A stretch of DNA of 47,738 bases from Acetobacteraceae bacterium (lineage in GTDB: Bacteria; Pseudomonadota; Alphaproteobacteria; Acetobacterales; Acetobacteraceae), in assembly GCA_030041375.1 (NCBI GenBank), contig JASHOA010000034.1, positions 1-47,738 of the forward strand, in the 5' to 3' direction. Positions 33,367 to 42,018 of the stretch are shown here, piece by piece. Below the pieces are notes generated by a model that saw only the letters and a program-made list of their open reading frames with translations, did not search any database and was not told where the DNA came from. Position 1 is the first letter of the stretch. The number at the start of each line of letters is the position of its first letter. The position numbers and the translations under genes are program-made.

Positions 33367-33423
33367 GGTCGGCGGCTCACTCTCTTCCCTGGGTGATCGT
33401 CGAGGTTGGCGGCTACGAGTGAC

Positions 33424-34641
33424 ATGCAGAAGTCCGTTGCTTCCCCCGGTATGTGGCGGATGGCCGCGTCCGGTCTTGCCGCCAGTTTGATCGGGATCGG
33501 GCTTTCGCGCTTTGCCTACACACCGCTACTTCCTGCGCTGATCCGGGCGGGCTGGTTCGCACCCGCCGCTGCGGCCTATCTCGGTGCGGCAAATCTCGTC
33601 GGCTATCTCGCAGGGGCCTTCCTTGCGCCGCCGATTTCCGCGCGGATCCGCTCGGTCCTGCTGCTGCGCACGATGATGCTGGTGGCAACTGCCGCATTCT
33701 TTGCCTGCGCATTTCCCCTCTCCTATGCTTGGTTTTTTCTCTGGCGAGCGCTTTCCGGAGTGGCCGGCGGCGTGATCATGGTCCTCGCCGCACCGATGAT
33801 TCTGCCCCATGTTCGGAATAAGTACCGCGGGCTGATCGCCGGCGCCATCTTCGTCGGCGTCGGCTGCGGGATCGTTGTTTCGGCAATCCTGGTGCCGGTG
33901 CTCCTGCAATGGGGCCTTGCCATGACCTGGCGAGGGCTCGGTACCGCCGCACTCCTCCTCAGTATCGCGGCGTGGAACGGCTGGCCCGCCGGCAGCCCAC
34001 GCCCACTTCCAGCGTTGCCGGACGCGTGCGAACCTCTCGCGCCGAGCGTTCGCCGCGCCCTGGCAGCCCTTGCTCTGGAGTATGCCCTGAACGCAGTCGG
34101 GCTGGTGGCGCACATGGTCTTCCTGGTCGATTTCGTGGCGCGTGGCCTTGGAAAAGGCCTCGGCGCCGGTTCGGAATACTGGATTCTGTTCGGCCTGAGC
34201 GCAGCAGTCGGTCCGGTAGTGACGGGTCACATTGCCGATCGCATCGGATTCCACCGGGCATTGCGCCTCGCTTTCGTGACCGAGGCGGTAGCTGTCGGAA
34301 TACTCGCGGTCTCTCCGGGTACGATCGCACTTGCTATTTCCTGCATCATCGTCGGGGCCTTCGTCCCCGGCATCGTGCCGCTGGTCCTTGGGCGGGTGCA
34401 TGAATTGACTGCCGGCAACGCCGCTCGGCGGAATGCTGCCTGGGGCATTTGCGTGACAGCCTTCGCCCTCGGGCAGGCGGCTGGTGCCTACGGCTTGGCC
34501 TTCGTCTTCGCCGAAACCGGTGGCGATTACCGTTCACTCTTCGCGATCGGATCGGCAGCGCTCATGCTTGCTTTCGCGATTGACGTCGCCGCACCGGCCT
34601 TCGTGCTCGATCGCCGGAACCGCAATGCCACCGCTGCCTGA
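33424..34641 (+). CDS. YbfB/YjiJ-family MFS transporter
   Basis: A 405-residue, twelve-span major facilitator protein. The N-terminal LIGIGLSRFAYTPLLPALIRAGWF and AYLGAANLVGYLAGA are hallmarks of the YbfB/YjiJ (MFS_1-like) family of unknown substrate. The loop after span 2 lacks the classical GR(R/K) motif, which is usual for this family. In the second half, VVTGHIADRIGFHRALRL provides the conserved A-like motif. The ATG at 33424 is preferred; an in-frame TTG lies at 33406. The gene follows the LysR regulator across a 113-base gap with a palindromic operator candidate. Confidence 0.88.
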   Translation: MQKSVASPGMWRMAASGLAASLIGIGLSRFAYTPLLPALIRAGWFAPAAAAYLGAANLVGYLAGAFLAPPISARIRSVLLLRTMMLVATAAFFACAFPLSYAWFFLWRALSGVAGGVIMVLAAPMILPHVRNKYRGLIAGAIFVGVGCGIVVSAILVPVLLQWGLAMTWRGLGTAALLLSIAAWNGWPAGSPRPLPALPDACEPLAPSVRRALAALALEYALNAVGLVAHMVFLVDFVARGLGKGLGAGSEYWILFGLSAAVGPVVTGHIADRIGFHRALRLAFVTEAVAVGILAVSPGTIALAISCIIVGAFVPGIVPLVLGRVHELTAGNAARRNAAWGICVTAFALGQAAGAYGLAFVFAETGGDYRSLFAIGSAALMLAFAIDVAAPAFVLDRRNRNATAA

Positions 34642-34693
34642 TGTACGAGCGCATGCCACGTTTGCCCCGTGCCAACTGCAATGGAAAAGACCC

Positions 34694-35773
34694 ATGCCAC
34701 CGATCCACTCAGCCCTCGCCCGCGCCCAATCGTTCTGTGAGAACATCGATATCCGCCTGCCGATCCTCCAGGCCCCGACGGCCGGGGCCTGCCCGCCATC
34801 GCTTGCCATTGCGGTTGCCAATGCCGGAGGGCTCGGCGGCTGCGGGGCGCTCGTGATGCAACCGGAGGCAATCCGCAACTGGGCATCGGAAACGAGGGCC
34901 GGAACGCGCGGAGGATTCCAGATCAATCTCTGGATCCCGGACCCCGCGCCCCAGCGCGATGCCGCCGCCGAAGACGCCGTCAGGGCATTTCTCAGCCGGT
35001 GGGGACCCGACGTTCCACGCGATGCCGGCGACTCGCGGCCACCGGATTTCGCCGCTCAATGCGAAGCGATGCTGGCGGTGCGGCCCGTCGTCATCTCTTC
35101 GGTCATGGGTCTCTATCCGCCGGCGTTCGTCGAAAGAATGAAGGCGTTGGGCATCAAGTGGTTTGCGACCGTGACGACCGTCGCCGAGGCGAGGCTTGCC
35201 GAGAATGCCGGCGCGGATGCGATCGTCGCCCAGGGAATGGAAGCCGGCGGCCATCGCGGATCGTTCGATGCGGCAAAAGCGGAAGCCGAGATGGTCGGGC
35301 TGTTCGCTCTGCTGCCGGCGGTCGTCGATGCGGTATCCGTGCCGGTGCTCGCGGCCGGCGGGATTGCCGATGCGCGGGGTGTTGCTGCCGCGCTTCTTCT
35401 CGGCGCCTCGGCGGCCGTGATCGGAACCGGCTTTCTGCGCTGTCCGGAGGCGAAACTTTCCAAGGCCTGGGCGGACGCGATCGGGCACAGCCAGCCGGAG
35501 CAGACGATGCTGACGCGTGCCTTCTCCGGCCGTGCCGGCCGCAGCATTGCAACCGCCTATGTCCGCGCCGCGTCCGCGGCCGATGCGCCGCGGCCGGCAC
35601 CCTACCCGGTGCAGCGCGGCCTCACGCAGGCGATGCGCCAGGCCGGCACGAAAAACGACGACATCGACCGGATGCAGGCATGGGCGGGCCAATCGGGCAG
35701 GCTGGCGCAGGCGCTCCCGGCCGGCGAGGTCGTGCGCCGGTTGTGGGAGGGCGCGCAATCGCTGCTTCGGTAG
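34694..35773 (+). CDS. nitronate monooxygenase (class I-like)
   Basis: A 359-residue FMN TIM-barrel protein. The N-terminal LPILQAPTAGACPPSLAIAVANAGGLGG binds the flavin phosphate. IVAQGMEAGGHRGSFD is the GxEAGGHRG signature of class I nitronate monooxygenases, and LAAGGIADARGVAAALLLGASAAVIGTGF is the second phosphate loop. The enzyme oxidises alkyl nitronates or propionate-3-nitronate with O2, detoxifying nitro compounds. The start at 34694 is the ATG that begins the conserved region. It follows the MFS gene after 52 bases in the same direction and may form an operon with it. It is only distantly like the family member at 16081-17139. Confidence 0.88.
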   Translation: MPPIHSALARAQSFCENIDIRLPILQAPTAGACPPSLAIAVANAGGLGGCGALVMQPEAIRNWASETRAGTRGGFQINLWIPDPAPQRDAAAEDAVRAFLSRWGPDVPRDAGDSRPPDFAAQCEAMLAVRPVVISSVMGLYPPAFVERMKALGIKWFATVTTVAEARLAENAGADAIVAQGMEAGGHRGSFDAAKAEAEMVGLFALLPAVVDAVSVPVLAAGGIADARGVAAALLLGASAAVIGTGFLRCPEAKLSKAWADAIGHSQPEQTMLTRAFSGRAGRSIATAYVRAASAADAPRPAPYPVQRGLTQAMRQAGTKNDDIDRMQAWAGQSGRLAQALPAGEVVRRLWEGAQSLLR

Positions 35774-35783
35774 GCGGCCCGCC

Positions 35784-35802
35784 CACTCTCTCGGCGAGAG
35801 TG
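35784..35802 (+). terminator. hairpin after the nitronate monooxygenase gene
   Basis: CACTCTC (35784-35790) and GAGAGTG (35796-35802) form a 7-bp stem with loop TCGGC, 11 bases after the stop codon. There is no clear T-run, so a terminator role is only suggested by the position. Hairpins of this look can also be dispersed repeats. Confidence 0.4.
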
Positions 35803-35898
35803 CCATTGGAGCAAGGGGAATCGCCATCTCCGGCTTGACGCGGCGCGGTTTTCACGGAACGCAGAAAGACGGAGTCAATCTGGCGGGGGAATGAGATC

Positions 35899-36855
35899 GT
35901 GGTGGTGGATGCGTTGACGGCGATTCCGGGGAAGCCTGATCGCGGGTTCCTCTTTTCCGAATGGGCGAGAGAGCTTCCCGAGAAAGCGGATATTGCGTTC
36001 CTCGGCGTCCCCTACGGCAGCGCCTACAGCTTCCATGAAATCGTCAACGACCAGGCGAATGGCCCGCGGGCGATGCGGGAGGTCGCCGACCGCGTTGTCC
36101 GCTCGCTCGAAAGGTTCGACTTCGATCTTGGTGGCCCGCTCTATGCCGGCCGGAACCTCCGCGTGGTCGACTGCGGCGACGTGCTGGCGCTTGCCAGCGA
36201 CCCCACCGGCCATATCAGGCGTACCGAACAGGCGGTTCGGCAGCTTCTCGCCGCCGGCGCCCTGCCGATCATTCTTGGCGGAGACCACGCGATTCCGATT
36301 CCGGTCTTGCGCGCTTACGAAGACCGGGGGCCGATCACGCTGGTCCAGATCGACCAGCATATCGACTGGCGAGACGAGGTGAACGGCGTGCATGACGGGC
36401 TTTCGAGTCCGATCCGGCGCGCGTCCGAAATGTCACATGTGGGGCCGATCTTCCAGATCGGGCTGCGCGCGACCGGCAGTGCCCGAGCCGAGGAAGTCGA
36501 TGCCGCCCATGCCTACGGCGCCCGGCTCATCAGCGCCTACGAGCTGCACGAGCAAGGAATGGCGGCGATCCTGGCCCGGATCCCCGACGGCGGCCGTTAT
36601 TACCTGACCGTGGATATGGATGGGATGGATCCATCCATTGCCCCGGCGGTCGCCGCACCGTGTCCAGGCGGCGTATCGTTCCTCGAGGCGCGCCAGCTGA
36701 TCCATGGATTGGTGCGCAAGGGACGGCTGGTCGGCATGGACGTGGTCGAGATCACACCGTCGAGCGACCTGAACCGGATCACCTGCATCACGGCGGGACG
36801 GTTGATCGTCAACATGATCGGCGCTGCGGTACGGGCGGGCTATTTCGACCGATAG
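35899..36855 (+). CDS. ureohydrolase-family protein (agmatinase/guanidinobutyrase-like)
   Basis: A 318-residue enzyme of the arginase/agmatinase family, which releases urea from a guanidino compound at a two-manganese centre. Metal ligands are His130 in LGGDHAIPIP, Asp152, His154 and Asp156 in QIDQHIDWRDE, and Asp239 and Asp241 in VDMDGMDPSIAP. The usual DAHxD motif here reads DQHID. PAVAAPCPGGVSFLEAR is typical of agmatinase-like members. The start is one of three consecutive GTG codons at 35899, 35902 and 35905, with GGGGGA upstream. It converges with the DUF1028 gene, only three bases between the stops, and fits the amine and amide breakdown theme of the region. Confidence 0.88.
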   Translation: MVVDALTAIPGKPDRGFLFSEWARELPEKADIAFLGVPYGSAYSFHEIVNDQANGPRAMREVADRVVRSLERFDFDLGGPLYAGRNLRVVDCGDVLALASDPTGHIRRTEQAVRQLLAAGALPIILGGDHAIPIPVLRAYEDRGPITLVQIDQHIDWRDEVNGVHDGLSSPIRRASEMSHVGPIFQIGLRATGSARAEEVDAAHAYGARLISAYELHEQGMAAILARIPDGGRYYLTVDMDGMDPSIAPAVAAPCPGGVSFLEARQLIHGLVRKGRLVGMDVVEITPSSDLNRITCITAGRLIVNMIGAAVRAGYFDR

Positions 36856-36858
36856 CGG

Positions 36859-37527
36859 TCATGTCCGCGCACCCGGTGAAGTGGCGCGATCCGGATCGAT
36901 GGCGCGTTGCACATAGGCGTCCGCTTCGGATCGGTAGTCCTCCCAGAGCTCTGCCAGCGCCGCGATCGGACGCTCGCTCCGGTCGATACGCAGGTCCACA
37001 TAGGGAAAGCTTTCTCGGTGCACGACCAGAAGTGCTGCAGAGACCAGGGGGCGGAATTCGCCGCCGGCTTCCACCCCTGCGAAGAGCGCCGCCAGCAGCC
37101 GGTCGGGCAAGGGCTGGTCGGACGTGCGCTCGAACGCCTCCGTCATCGCCGCCGGCAGCGCGGCGGAACGAACGATATTGGCAATGGCGACGCTGGAGGT
37201 GCCATGGGCCTCGCCGCGTTCCGGCTTCACGTGCCCGCCGCTGAACGCCGCGGAGCGGCCGTCCGCATCGAGAACCGCCATTTGCCGCCACTCGTGATGT
37301 GGGGTCGCGGCGATCATGGCGCGGAGCGCATGCCCGGCGTCGCAACCGCGCGCCAGGAGGTCGAGCCCGAGCGGGCCGAGGCGGGGATCGGTCCGATGCT
37401 GGGTCAGAACCGCGCCGATGCCCGCGCGAGCGAAAGCACAGCGTGAACCGACTGCGATCGCGGAGGTGGTGACGGCGGCGCCCAGCATGCCTGTCCGTAC
37501 GCAGCGTCCGAGGAGGGAGAACGTCAT
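36859..37527 (-). CDS. DUF1028 family protein (Ntn-hydrolase-like)
   Basis: A 222-residue DUF1028 protein. It begins MTFSLLGRCVRTGMLGAAV, close to the family's TFSIVARDPxTGxLGVAV start, and continues FARAGIGAVLTQHRTDPRLGPLGLDLLARGCDAG. The family has an Ntn-hydrolase-type fold and is often located with peptidases and amidohydrolases, but its reaction is not established. It is the last gene of a leftward operon after the amidohydrolase and M20 genes, 44 bases after the latter. The start ATG at 37527 gives the conserved N-terminus; longer alternatives are Arg-rich and unlikely. Confidence 0.85.
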   Translation of the reverse strand: MTFSLLGRCVRTGMLGAAVTTSAIAVGSRCAFARAGIGAVLTQHRTDPRLGPLGLDLLARGCDAGHALRAMIAATPHHEWRQMAVLDADGRSAAFSGGHVKPERGEAHGTSSVAIANIVRSAALPAAMTEAFERTSDQPLPDRLLAALFAGVEAGGEFRPLVSAALLVVHRESFPYVDLRIDRSERPIAALAELWEDYRSEADAYVQRAIDPDRATSPGART

Positions 37528-37571
37528 CCGGACCCTGCTCCGGCCATGGCGGTGAGGGCGAGCTCCATCGA

Positions 37572-38831
37572 TTACTTTCCGCCGGCGAGGAACGAAGCGG
37601 CGGCCAGGGCATGCGTGCGGACGATGTGCAGGTACTCCTCGACATCGACCCACTCATCCGGCTTTGCCATGTTGTTGGGAGTGCACCCATAGAGGAAGGC
37701 GGGCACGCCGTGCCGGCGCCAGTGCTTGGCGTCCGAGGCCCCGAGGCTTACCGCGGGCACCGGCTCCGTTCCCGTGAGACCGGAGACGGTGCGGCGGAGG
37801 ATGCCGACCATGGGATGCAGAGGATCGCTGAAAGTCGGCTCGCCGGAATGGGTCCACACCGGAGTGACCCGGGCTTCCGGATAACGGCCGAGAATCGTCT
37901 CCACCTCTGCCATAACCGCGGCATGCGTCATGCCGACGGGCAGGCGGATATCCATCTCCAGCCGGCAATGGCCGGGCAGCATGTTGACCTTGAGGCCACC
38001 CTCGATCACTCCGGCCGAGACCGTCACGCGGCTGAGAATCTCGCCGGCGCCGCGTCCCAGCGCCTGTTCCATCGCCGTCCGCGACGCCTCGATCGCCTGG
38101 CGAACGGCATCCGGCACTTCGGCGTGCATTTCCTCGAGCCCGTAGAGATCGCGCACCAGGTCCGCGGCGATGCGAATGGCATTGCGGCTTTGGTGCGTGT
38201 AGGCGCCGTGCGCACCTGGTGTGTCGATCTCGAAGATCAGCCGAAGCGTCCCCTTCTCTCCGAAACGGATGGTGCCGGGCGTGGTCGGCTCGCCATTCAG
38301 GAGGCAGTCTCCGCTGCACTCGTCCGGAAACGTTTCAAGCAGCCAGCGCGCACCCCACGTGCCGCCCGTCTCCTCGTCCGATACAGAGGTCAGGGTCAGA
38401 CGCCCGCCGAGCGTTTCCTGCAGCCGGTGCAGATAGATGTAGGTCCAGACCGACGCGGCGGTTCCGCACTTCATGTCGGTCGCCCCGCGGCCCAGCACCT
38501 TTCCTCCCGCGACTTCCCCGCCCCACGGATCGCTCGACCAGCTCTCGCGTGGCCCGGCCGGAAACACGTCGATATGTCCGTTCAGGACCAGATGCGGCCG
38601 CCCCGTTCCGAAGCTGCCGACGATGTTGGGCAGTTCATCCCGGGCGCTGCGAATTTCCGCCGGCACCCCATGGGCATGCAGATGGGCGAGCAGAAACCGC
38701 GCGGCCGCACGGGTGTCACCGGGCGGATTCGGGCTTGGGACGGCGACGAAGCGAGAGAGAAAATCGATCAGGGCCGCGCGGTCGGTCTCGATCCAGTCGA
38801 GGATGCGGGCGCGGATTTTCTCCATGCTCAT
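37572..38831 (-). CDS. M20-family metallopeptidase (ArgE/DapE type)
   Basis: A 419-residue zinc amidohydrolase cleaving N-acyl amino acids or small peptides. LVLNGHIDVFPAG holds ligand His86 and Asp88, GRGATDMKCG the bridging Asp119, and SVSDEETGG the catalytic Glu153 and Glu154. A dimerisation domain lies at about 190-300. Near the C-terminus, SLGASDAKHWRRHGVPAFLYG supplies the last histidine region. The start overlaps the stop of the amidohydrolase gene as ATGA (38828-38831), so the two are translationally coupled. The substrate is not predictable, but ABC-imported dipeptide-like or N-acyl compounds are reasonable. Confidence 0.9.
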   Translation of the reverse strand: MSMEKIRARILDWIETDRAALIDFLSRFVAVPSPNPPGDTRAAARFLLAHLHAHGVPAEIRSARDELPNIVGSFGTGRPHLVLNGHIDVFPAGPRESWSSDPWGGEVAGGKVLGRGATDMKCGTAASVWTYIYLHRLQETLGGRLTLTSVSDEETGGTWGARWLLETFPDECSGDCLLNGEPTTPGTIRFGEKGTLRLIFEIDTPGAHGAYTHQSRNAIRIAADLVRDLYGLEEMHAEVPDAVRQAIEASRTAMEQALGRGAGEILSRVTVSAGVIEGGLKVNMLPGHCRLEMDIRLPVGMTHAAVMAEVETILGRYPEARVTPVWTHSGEPTFSDPLHPMVGILRRTVSGLTGTEPVPAVSLGASDAKHWRRHGVPAFLYGCTPNNMAKPDEWVDVEEYLHIVRTHALAAASFLAGGK

Positions 38832-40219
38832 CGCTCCGTCGGTTCCATCTCGCGGGCAAGATAGCCGCGCCGCTTCGCCTCTTCCCAGAGCAGGCTGACG
38901 GCGGCGGAACCCTCGCGAACGATGGCAGCCTCGTCCAGCCCGGGCGTCCGGCCGGCACGCAGCAGAGGCCGCCCGGCGATCAGCACGGTGTCGATGTCGG
39001 CCGGGGACGCGTACCAGACGATGCTCCGTATTGGGTCATGGACCGGCTGCAAGTGCGCCTTGCCGGCGTCGAGGATCACGATGTCCGCGACGGCGCCAGG
39101 GGCGATGCGTCCGAGGTCCGGCCTCCGCAGGATGTCGGCTGCGCCGGCTGTTGCCGCGTGCAGCAGTTCGGCCGCGGTCGCTACGTCGCCGGCGCCGAAA
39201 CTCTGCTTCGAGGCAAAACCGGTGGCACGGAGCTGGGCGAACATGTCCATCCGTTCGGCATCGGTGCCGATCCCGACCCGCACGCCGGCGCGATGAAATC
39301 GTGCAAAGCACGGCGCTTTGCCGCCGCGGAGGAACACGCTCGCACAGTTCGCCACCGCCGCACCCGCGTCCCTGAGCCGACCCAGTTCTGCATCCGTCAG
39401 GTGCGTGCCGTGCGCGAAGATGACGCCTTCGCGCAACAGGCCGACCGAGTCCATGTAGTCGGCCGGCCCCATGCGGTGGCGGGCGGCGATTCGGTCGAGT
39501 TCACCCTGACTCTGCGCGAGATGGATGGTCAGCAAAAGCCCGCGCTCGCGGGCGATCCGATCGGCAGCGCGCAGCAGATCCGGCCCGCACGAATCCGCGG
39601 CGTGCGGGCCGAGGATCACGCGCGTCAATCCCCGTTCGCCCCGGTCGAACTCTGCGAACAGCCGCTCGAACGCCGCGAGGCCGCTTAAGCCCTCGATACT
39701 GCCTTGCGACGCTCCTCTCACCGCGGAGTCCGCCGTTGCCGCCGGGGAGAACAGGTAGGGTGCGGCATAGAGGCGCAGCCCCCAGCTCTGCGCCAGGTCC
39801 AGAATCATGGCTTGTGGCGGGCGAAACTGGTCGACGAGCGTGGTCGCGCCGCTCCGTAGCACTTCCAGAAGGCCGAGCGCGATCACCGCGCGGAGCTGGC
39901 CTGGTGCAAGGAATCCAACCGCGAGTCCGCCGATCGGCATCAGCATGGAATAGACCTTGCTCTCGCCGGCGATGCGGCGTGGAAGGTCGTCCACGACTCC
40001 ACGGAACAGCGGTGCGTTGACGGTGTGGTTGTGCAGATTGATGAAGCCGGGAAACGCGATCCCGTTTGCAACGGCGATGGTCTCGGCATCGAGGGGAGGG
40101 TCGGTCGTTACGTCGGCGATCCGGCCGTTCTCGACCACCACGGCATGTCCGGGCAGCGGGACGTGGCGGCCGTTCTGCCAGGCAATCGTCCAGGCCGTGC
40201 GGAGCACAAGGCGCGCCAT
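38828..40219 (-). CDS. amidohydrolase-family deaminase (SAH/chlorohydrolase-like)
   Basis: A 463-residue metal-dependent hydrolase of the TIM-barrel amidohydrolase superfamily. GFINLHNHTVNAPLFRG contains the HxH ligands His63 and His65. LTIHLAQSQGELD, IFAHGTHLTDAELGRL and IGTDAERMDMFAQLR supply the later metal and substrate residues. The family removes amino or halide groups from purine- and triazine-like rings or cleaves ring amides. The C-terminal IAPGAVADIVILDAGK is the usual beta-sandwich return. AAGGGGAA eight bases before ATG 40219 supports that start. It heads the leftward operon with the M20 and DUF1028 genes and diverges from the ABC operon. Confidence 0.88.
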   Translation of the reverse strand: MARLVLRTAWTIAWQNGRHVPLPGHAVVVENGRIADVTTDPPLDAETIAVANGIAFPGFINLHNHTVNAPLFRGVVDDLPRRIAGESKVYSMLMPIGGLAVGFLAPGQLRAVIALGLLEVLRSGATTLVDQFRPPQAMILDLAQSWGLRLYAAPYLFSPAATADSAVRGASQGSIEGLSGLAAFERLFAEFDRGERGLTRVILGPHAADSCGPDLLRAADRIARERGLLLTIHLAQSQGELDRIAARHRMGPADYMDSVGLLREGVIFAHGTHLTDAELGRLRDAGAAVANCASVFLRGGKAPCFARFHRAGVRVGIGTDAERMDMFAQLRATGFASKQSFGAGDVATAAELLHAATAGAADILRRPDLGRIAPGAVADIVILDAGKAHLQPVHDPIRSIVWYASPADIDTVLIAGRPLLRAGRTPGLDEAAIVREGSAAVSLLWEEAKRRGYLAREMEPTER

Positions 40220-40435
40220 GCTTCCCCTTGGCATGAAAGCGAATGGCGTGAAAGGGGCCGGAACGAAGCCGAGGCGGAAAGGGTTGCCCTGGTCGCCTCG
40301 AGCCGGGCGGAGCGTCCTGGCGCCGGCATGGACGCACGCGGTTTGCCCTTTCGCCACGGAGTGCCGCGCTGCTCGCCGTCAGGGCAGCCGAAGGGTGCAC
40401 CGCTGGACAAGCCGCAACATCTCAGATCATAGTTT

Positions 40436-40449
40436 GCGCCGTACGGCGC
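40436..40449. promoter_or_regulatory. palindrome between the divergent amidohydrolase and ABC operons
   Basis: GCGCCGTACGGCGC is a perfect 14-bp palindrome 30-45 bases before the ABC binding-protein gene in the 260-base divergent gap. Its position fits an operator overlapping the rightward promoter. No regulator gene for it is evident nearby other than the LysR at 32423. Confidence 0.35.
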
Positions 40450-40482
40450 CATGGTTGCACCGGCACTAATCGGGAGGCGATG

Positions 40483-41982
40483 ATGTCATTGACGCGCAGG
40501 GGCCTGATCGGCAGCGCAGCAGCATTACCCTTCATGGCCCGCCCGGCCTCTGCCGCGCGCAATGTGCTCCGGCTTGGCGTCGGCAACTCGCCGACTCACC
40601 TCGATCCGATGTTTACGACGATCGGCGACGAGTACATTTACGATAACCTGGTGTTCAACGGCCTGACGCGGATGCGCGCCGATCTCGGCATTGTTCCGGA
40701 TCTCGCCGAGAAGTGGACGTACTCCCAGGATCTCAAGCAATGGACTTTCCATCTCCGCCGCGGGGTCAAGTTCCATAACGGCCGGGAACTGGTTGCCGAC
40801 GACGTCACCGCGATGTTCAAGCGGCTGCTCGACCCCGCCACTGCCGCACCCTCGCGCAGCAACTATACGATGATCGAGCACATGTCGTCCCCCGACGCTT
40901 ACACCGTGATATTCAATCTGAGCTTCGCCTATGGCGGCTTCGCCGACATCATGTCGGACCGCCAGGTCAAGATCACCCCGCGTGATCTGGTGGCGCAGTT
41001 GGCGACCAAGCCGATTGGAACCGGCCCGTTCATGTTCCAGAGCTACACGCCGGGCGATCGCATGGTCCTGGCGAAGAATCCAAACTATTTCGAGGCCGGG
41101 TTGCCCCTTCTGGAGGGTGTCGAGCTTCGCATCATTCCGGAGATGAGCGTCAAGATCGCCGCTTTGCGGGCCGGAGATATCGACATCGTGTGGCAGATTC
41201 CGCTCGACCAGGTGAAGCCGCTGAGCGCGGATCCGAAGCTGCGCGTGGACAGCGTGGCGACCGGTTCGTGGGATGCCGCGATCATGAACAATATCAATCC
41301 GCCGTTCAACGATGTGCGGGTGCGCCGCGCCTTCAATATCGCCGTCGACAAGCGCGACGTCGTCGAGTTGACGTTGTTCGGAGAGGGTGTGCCGACGATC
41401 AGCCCGATTCCGCCGACCAGCCCGTTCTACGCCAAGGATATCGTGATCCCCAAGGCCGATCCGGCGGCGTCGCGCAAGCTCCTGGCCGAGGCCGGGCATC
41501 CGGATGGGCTGAAGATCCAGCTCATCGTTCCCGTCGGGCGGCCGGTCCGCGAACGGCTCGGTGTCACTCTGCAGCAACTCGCCGGCCCCGGCGGATTCGA
41601 CATCAGCGTGCAGCGCGTTCCCTTTTCCAGCTACGATGCCGAGGTTTCCGGCAAGGCGCCATTCTATATCGACGGCTATTTCGCACGTCCGACCGTGGAT
41701 ACCAGCACCTACGAATTTCTCCATTCCAACGGTAGCTGGAACGAACGGCTCTGGCACTACAGCAACGCCGCGGTGGACAAGGCGCTCGACGCCGCCCGTG
41801 AGACGGGCGATGCGGAGAAAGAGAAAGCCGACTATATCGCCATGCAGCAGGCGCTGAATGCCGATCCGTGCGGCTTCTTTGCCTATTCGGTGAACTATGC
41901 CTGCGCCTACCGCCAATGGGTCGAGAACGTGAGGACACACCCGATGCAATGGTTCGATCTCCGCCACGCAACCATCGGGTGA
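40483..41982 (+). CDS. ABC transporter substrate-binding protein, family 5 (dipeptide/oligopeptide type)
   Basis: A 499-residue periplasmic binding protein. The N-terminal LTRRGLIGSAAALPFMARPASA has the twin-arginine pattern followed by a hydrophobic stretch and an AxA cleavage site near residue 24, suggesting Tat export. The mature protein has LGVGNSPTHLDPMFTTIGDEYIYDNLVFNGLTR, the WTFHLRRGVKFHNGREL motif and TGPFMFQSYTPGDRMVLAKNPNYF, all characteristic of SBP_bac_5. Ligands of this family range from peptides to nickel, opines and glutathione. Two ATG codons overlap at 40480 and 40483; GGGAGG lies seven bases before the second. It is first in a four-gene ABC operon. Confidence 0.92.
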   Translation: MSLTRRGLIGSAAALPFMARPASAARNVLRLGVGNSPTHLDPMFTTIGDEYIYDNLVFNGLTRMRADLGIVPDLAEKWTYSQDLKQWTFHLRRGVKFHNGRELVADDVTAMFKRLLDPATAAPSRSNYTMIEHMSSPDAYTVIFNLSFAYGGFADIMSDRQVKITPRDLVAQLATKPIGTGPFMFQSYTPGDRMVLAKNPNYFEAGLPLLEGVELRIIPEMSVKIAALRAGDIDIVWQIPLDQVKPLSADPKLRVDSVATGSWDAAIMNNINPPFNDVRVRRAFNIAVDKRDVVELTLFGEGVPTISPIPPTSPFYAKDIVIPKADPAASRKLLAEAGHPDGLKIQLIVPVGRPVRERLGVTLQQLAGPGGFDISVQRVPFSSYDAEVSGKAPFYIDGYFARPTVDTSTYEFLHSNGSWNERLWHYSNAAVDKALDAARETGDAEKEKADYIAMQQALNADPCGFFAYSVNYACAYRQWVENVRTHPMQWFDLRHATIG

Positions 41983-42018
41983 GCACGGCGGCGGGAGTTC
42001 CGGCGGCTCCGATCGGTC

